Assembly (NCBI RefSeq): GCF_025677645.1
Contig: NZ_CP106879.1
Span: forward strand, 2,666,001-2,730,000
Direction: 5' to 3'
DNA length: 64,000 nt
Source: Curtobacterium poinsettiae
GTDB taxonomy: Bacteria; Actinomycetota; Actinomycetes; Actinomycetales; Microbacteriaceae
Under the pieces are notes generated by a model. The model ran no database searches. It saw only the letters and a program-made list of their open reading frames with translations, and was not told the origin of the DNA. Of the stretch, positions 61,765 to 64,000 are shown piece by piece; the stretch's first letter is position 1, and each line of letters starts with the position of its first letter. The translations under genes and the position numbers were made by a program.

Positions 61765-62553
61765 GTGGACCTCAGCGCCGACCTGGACTTCGCCCGCTCC
61801 CTCGCCGACACCGCCGACGCGATCAGCCTCGAGCGCTTCCGTGCCGCCGACCTGCACGTGACGAAGAAGGCCGACAGCACGCACGTCACCGACGCCGACC
61901 AGGCCGTCGAACGGGCACTGCGCGAGCGGCTCGCCGCCGAGCGACCGGACGACGCGTTCCTCGGCGAGGAGACGACGGCGGACACCGGGGCCGAGGCTGT
62001 CAGCGAAGGACACCGCCAGTGGGTGGTCGACCCGATCGACGGCACCGCCAACTACCTGCGGGGCGTGCCGGTGTGGGCGACCCTCATCGCGCTCGCGGTC
62101 GACGGCCGCCCGGTGCTCGGCGTCGTCAGTGCGCCCGCCCTCGGCAAGCGCTGGTGGGCGGCCGAGGGCTCCGGCGCGTTCTCGCTGGACGGACCGCTCC
62201 GGGTCTCCGGGGTGGCCGAGCTCGGGGACGCGAGTCTGAGCTACAACAGCATCCAGCAGTGGGACGACGACGACCGCCTCGAGCCACTCGTCGACTTGTC
62301 GCGCCGGGTCTGGCGCACCCGGGCCTACGGCGACATGTGGTCCTACATGATGGTGGCCGAGGGCGTCCTCGACGTCGCCGGCGAACCGGACCTGAAGCCG
62401 TGGGACATCGCGGCCCTCGTCCCCATCGTCGAAGAGGCCGGCGGCCGCTTCACCTCGCTCGACGGCGATCCCGGGCCGTGGCACGGCAGCGCGCTCGCCT
62501 CGAACGGCCTGGTGCACGATGCCGTCGTCGAGGTCATCCGTCGCGACTCCTAG
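61765..62553 (+). CDS. hisN: Histidinol-phosphatase, inositol-monophosphatase fold
   Basis: 262 residues, magnesium-dependent phosphatase. FLGEETTAD (metal Glu), WVVDPIDGTANYLRGVPVWATLIAL and the late motif KPWDIAALVPIVEEAGG. The phrase GTANYLRGVPVWATLI and the length match actinobacterial HisN, which dephosphorylates histidinol phosphate, rather than SuhB. GTG at 61765, one base after the start predicted from TAGGTT (61752-61757). Next gene: convergent DHA2 pump. Confidence 0.9.
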   Translation: MDLSADLDFARSLADTADAISLERFRAADLHVTKKADSTHVTDADQAVERALRERLAAERPDDAFLGEETTADTGAEAVSEGHRQWVVDPIDGTANYLRGVPVWATLIALAVDGRPVLGVVSAPALGKRWWAAEGSGAFSLDGPLRVSGVAELGDASLSYNSIQQWDDDDRLEPLVDLSRRVWRTRAYGDMWSYMMVAEGVLDVAGEPDLKPWDIAALVPIVEEAGGRFTSLDGDPGPWHGSALASNGLVHDAVVEVIRRDS

Positions 62554-62571
62554 GCCCGGTCGGCGGGCCGG

Positions 62572-64000
62572 TCAGCCGCGATCGGCGGACCCCGGCGCGC
62601 CGGTCCGGTCGGCGGACTCAGCAGCGGCGTCCGAGCCCTCGGACTCCCCGTCCGGCCGCCGCGCCGCGCGACGACGCGCCACCAGGTCCGCGCCGGCCAG
62701 CGCGAGCGCGAGTGCCATCAGCGACACCGTGAACGTCGTGCCGCTGCGGAAGGCGTCGTGGTAGGCGTCGAGACGCCCGCCCGACCCGCCCGAACCCGAC
62801 CCTGCCGCCTCGCTCCGCACGATCCCGTAGAAGATGCTGGTCGCCACCGCGGTACCGATCGCCGTGCCGACCCGCTGGCCGAGCTGCTGCATCGACCCCG
62901 CCACCCCGGACTGCTCGACGGGGATCTCGGCCAGGGTCAGGGTCTGGTTCGGCGACACCACGAACCCGCCACCGAGTCCGCCGACCAGGAACGCGCCCGC
63001 CATCGCCCACGGGGTGACCTCCGGTGGGGTGACGACGGCGGCGACCATGAGCAGCAGGAAGCCGACGACGACCATCCCGAGCCCGGCGACGACCAGCGCC
63101 CGCCCGACCCGGTCGACGATCCGTCCGCCGATGTACGAGCCCACCGCACTCGTCGCGGCGAAGGGGATGCTCACCATGCCGGCGAACAGCGGTGAGAGCC
63201 CGAGGCCCTCCTGCAGGTACAGCGTGACCATGAGGAACGACGCCGGCAGCGCGGCGAAGTAGACGGCCACGATCGACAGGCCGTTGCGGTACGACGACAG
63301 CCGGAACAGCTCGAAGTGCACCACGGGCGACTTGCCCTGCCGCTTGAACCGCTGCTCCCAGAGCACGAACAGCACGAGGAACACCGCGAAGCCGACGAGC
63401 CAGAACCAGCGGGTCGCGGAACCACCACCACCGCTGGTCAGCACGAACGGCAGCATCAGGGTGACGATGGCGGCTCCGAGCAACAGGATGCCGACGACGT
63501 CCAGTTCGCGGTCCTGCGCCTTCCCCTGGGCGCCCTTCGGCAGCAGGCGGACGGCGAAGAGCAGTGCGGCGATCCCGAGGGGCACGTTCATCCAGAACAG
63601 CAGCCGCCAGCCGGACTCCTCGCCGCCGATCGCGATGAGGCCACCGCCGATGGTCGGCCCGAGGGCGGTGGAGATGCCGATCATCGCCCCGAAGAGCCCG
63701 AACGCGCGGCCACGCTCCGGCCCGCGGAACAGCTGCTGCACGAGTCCGATGACCTGGGGCATCTGGATCCCGGCGGCGAAGCCCTGCAGGATCCGGGTGA
63801 CGATCAGGACTTCGATGTTCGGTGCGACGGCGCACAGCAGGCTCGATCCGGTGAACGCGCTGAGCCCCACGATGAACATGACGCGCCGGCTCTGCAAGTC
63901 CCCGAGCCGACCCGCGGGCACGAGGGCGAGGCCGAACGCCAGCGCGTACCCCGCGACGATGAGCTGGAGCGACGAGCTGGTGGCCCCGAGGGACTGCTCG
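62572..64000 (-). CDS. MFS drug transporter, DHA2 (EmrB/QacA-like) family, 5'-truncated
   Basis: About 476 residues are visible; the frame stays open to the window edge, so the true start lies beyond 64000. Segments SSSLQLIVAGYALAFGLALV (near helix 1-2), PAGRLGDLQSRRV (motif A) and the antiporter region GLFGAMIGISTALGPTIGG (motif C) identify a 14-helix proton/drug antiporter. The cytoplasmic tail is acidic. It is convergent with hisN. Confidence 0.92.
   Translation of the reverse strand, partial: EQSLGATSSSLQLIVAGYALAFGLALVPAGRLGDLQSRRVMFIVGLSAFTGSSLLCAVAPNIEVLIVTRILQGFAAGIQMPQVIGLVQQLFRGPERGRAFGLFGAMIGISTALGPTIGGGLIAIGGEESGWRLLFWMNVPLGIAALLFAVRLLPKGAQGKAQDRELDVVGILLLGAAIVTLMLPFVLTSGGGGSATRWFWLVGFAVFLVLFVLWEQRFKRQGKSPVVHFELFRLSSYRNGLSIVAVYFAALPASFLMVTLYLQEGLGLSPLFAGMVSIPFAATSAVGSYIGGRIVDRVGRALVVAGLGMVVVGFLLLMVAAVVTPPEVTPWAMAGAFLVGGLGGGFVVSPNQTLTLAEIPVEQSGVAGSMQQLGQRVGTAIGTAVATSIFYGIVRSEAAGSGSGGSGGRLDAYHDAFRSGTTFTVSLMALALALAGADLVARRRAARRPDGESEGSDAAAESADRTGAPGSADRG

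Overview
This window comes from a very GC-rich (about 70 % by eye) actinobacterial chromosome. The likeliest placement is Microbacteriaceae, possibly Curtobacterium; this is an inference from gene content and protein style, not from a marker search. Supporting features are the fused 2-oxoglutarate decarboxylase/dehydrogenase (Kgd), a GuaB1-type GMP reductase, a SigH/RsrA-type thiol-stress sigma factor pair, an IdeR/DtxR-like iron box and very frequent leaderless genes. I see no rRNA, tRNA, CRISPR array, insertion sequence, prophage or plasmid gene. The window looks like ordinary chromosome decorated with palindromic intergenic repeats.

Layout. 1-6.9 kb: the end of a Pls-type homopoly-amino-acid synthetase, translationally coupled to an M1 aminopeptidase, then a divergent XRE regulator/methionine aminopeptidase pair and a frameshifted 4'-phosphopantetheinyl transferase. 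7-13 kb: a TPM-domain membrane protein, PspA, an arginase-fold protein lacking most metal ligands, and a flavin disulfide-oxidoreductase homologue. 13-15 kb: siderophore-interacting protein plus iron ABC ATPase behind an iron box. 15-21 kb: an alpha/beta hydrolase fused operonically to a five-gene peptide-type ABC transporter. 21-33 kb: amidase, HIT protein, ABC-F ATPase, L,D-transpeptidase, the gluconate module (gntK, gntP, FadR-type regulator), and a PRTase/S51 peptidase/ung/acetyltransferase operon. 34-37 kb: methionine synthesis (metY, metX). 37-40.4 kb: a sensor kinase, an unknown membrane protein and a LuxR-type response regulator. 40.5-50.5 kb: an MFS pump, small proteins, a GT87-like mannosyltransferase, YceI, NAD(P)HX dehydratase, a HAD hydrolase, an old yellow enzyme and a tandem pair of CNNM/CorC transporters preceded by a probable leader peptide. 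50.5-64 kb: guaB1, kgd, sigma factor with anti-sigma factor, aroA, rsgA, a YhgE-like membrane protein, hisN, and a truncated DHA2 drug pump.

What stands out. (i) A 31-codon reading frame beginning Met-Asp-Asp-Pro-Pro lies directly before, and overlaps, the CNNM transporter gene; its two proline codons can base-pair with the transporter's Shine-Dalgarno sequence, a plausible magnesium-responsive translational switch. (ii) The Pls synthetase/aminopeptidase pair looks like a polymer make-and-trim module with a lysine-like pocket code, while a nearby carrier-protein-activating transferase is broken. (iii) At least four families of long, often nested, inverted repeats occupy convergent or tandem intergenic gaps. 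(iv) More than twenty start codons sit 7-9 bases after a TAnnnT-like hexamer, pointing to widespread leaderless transcription.
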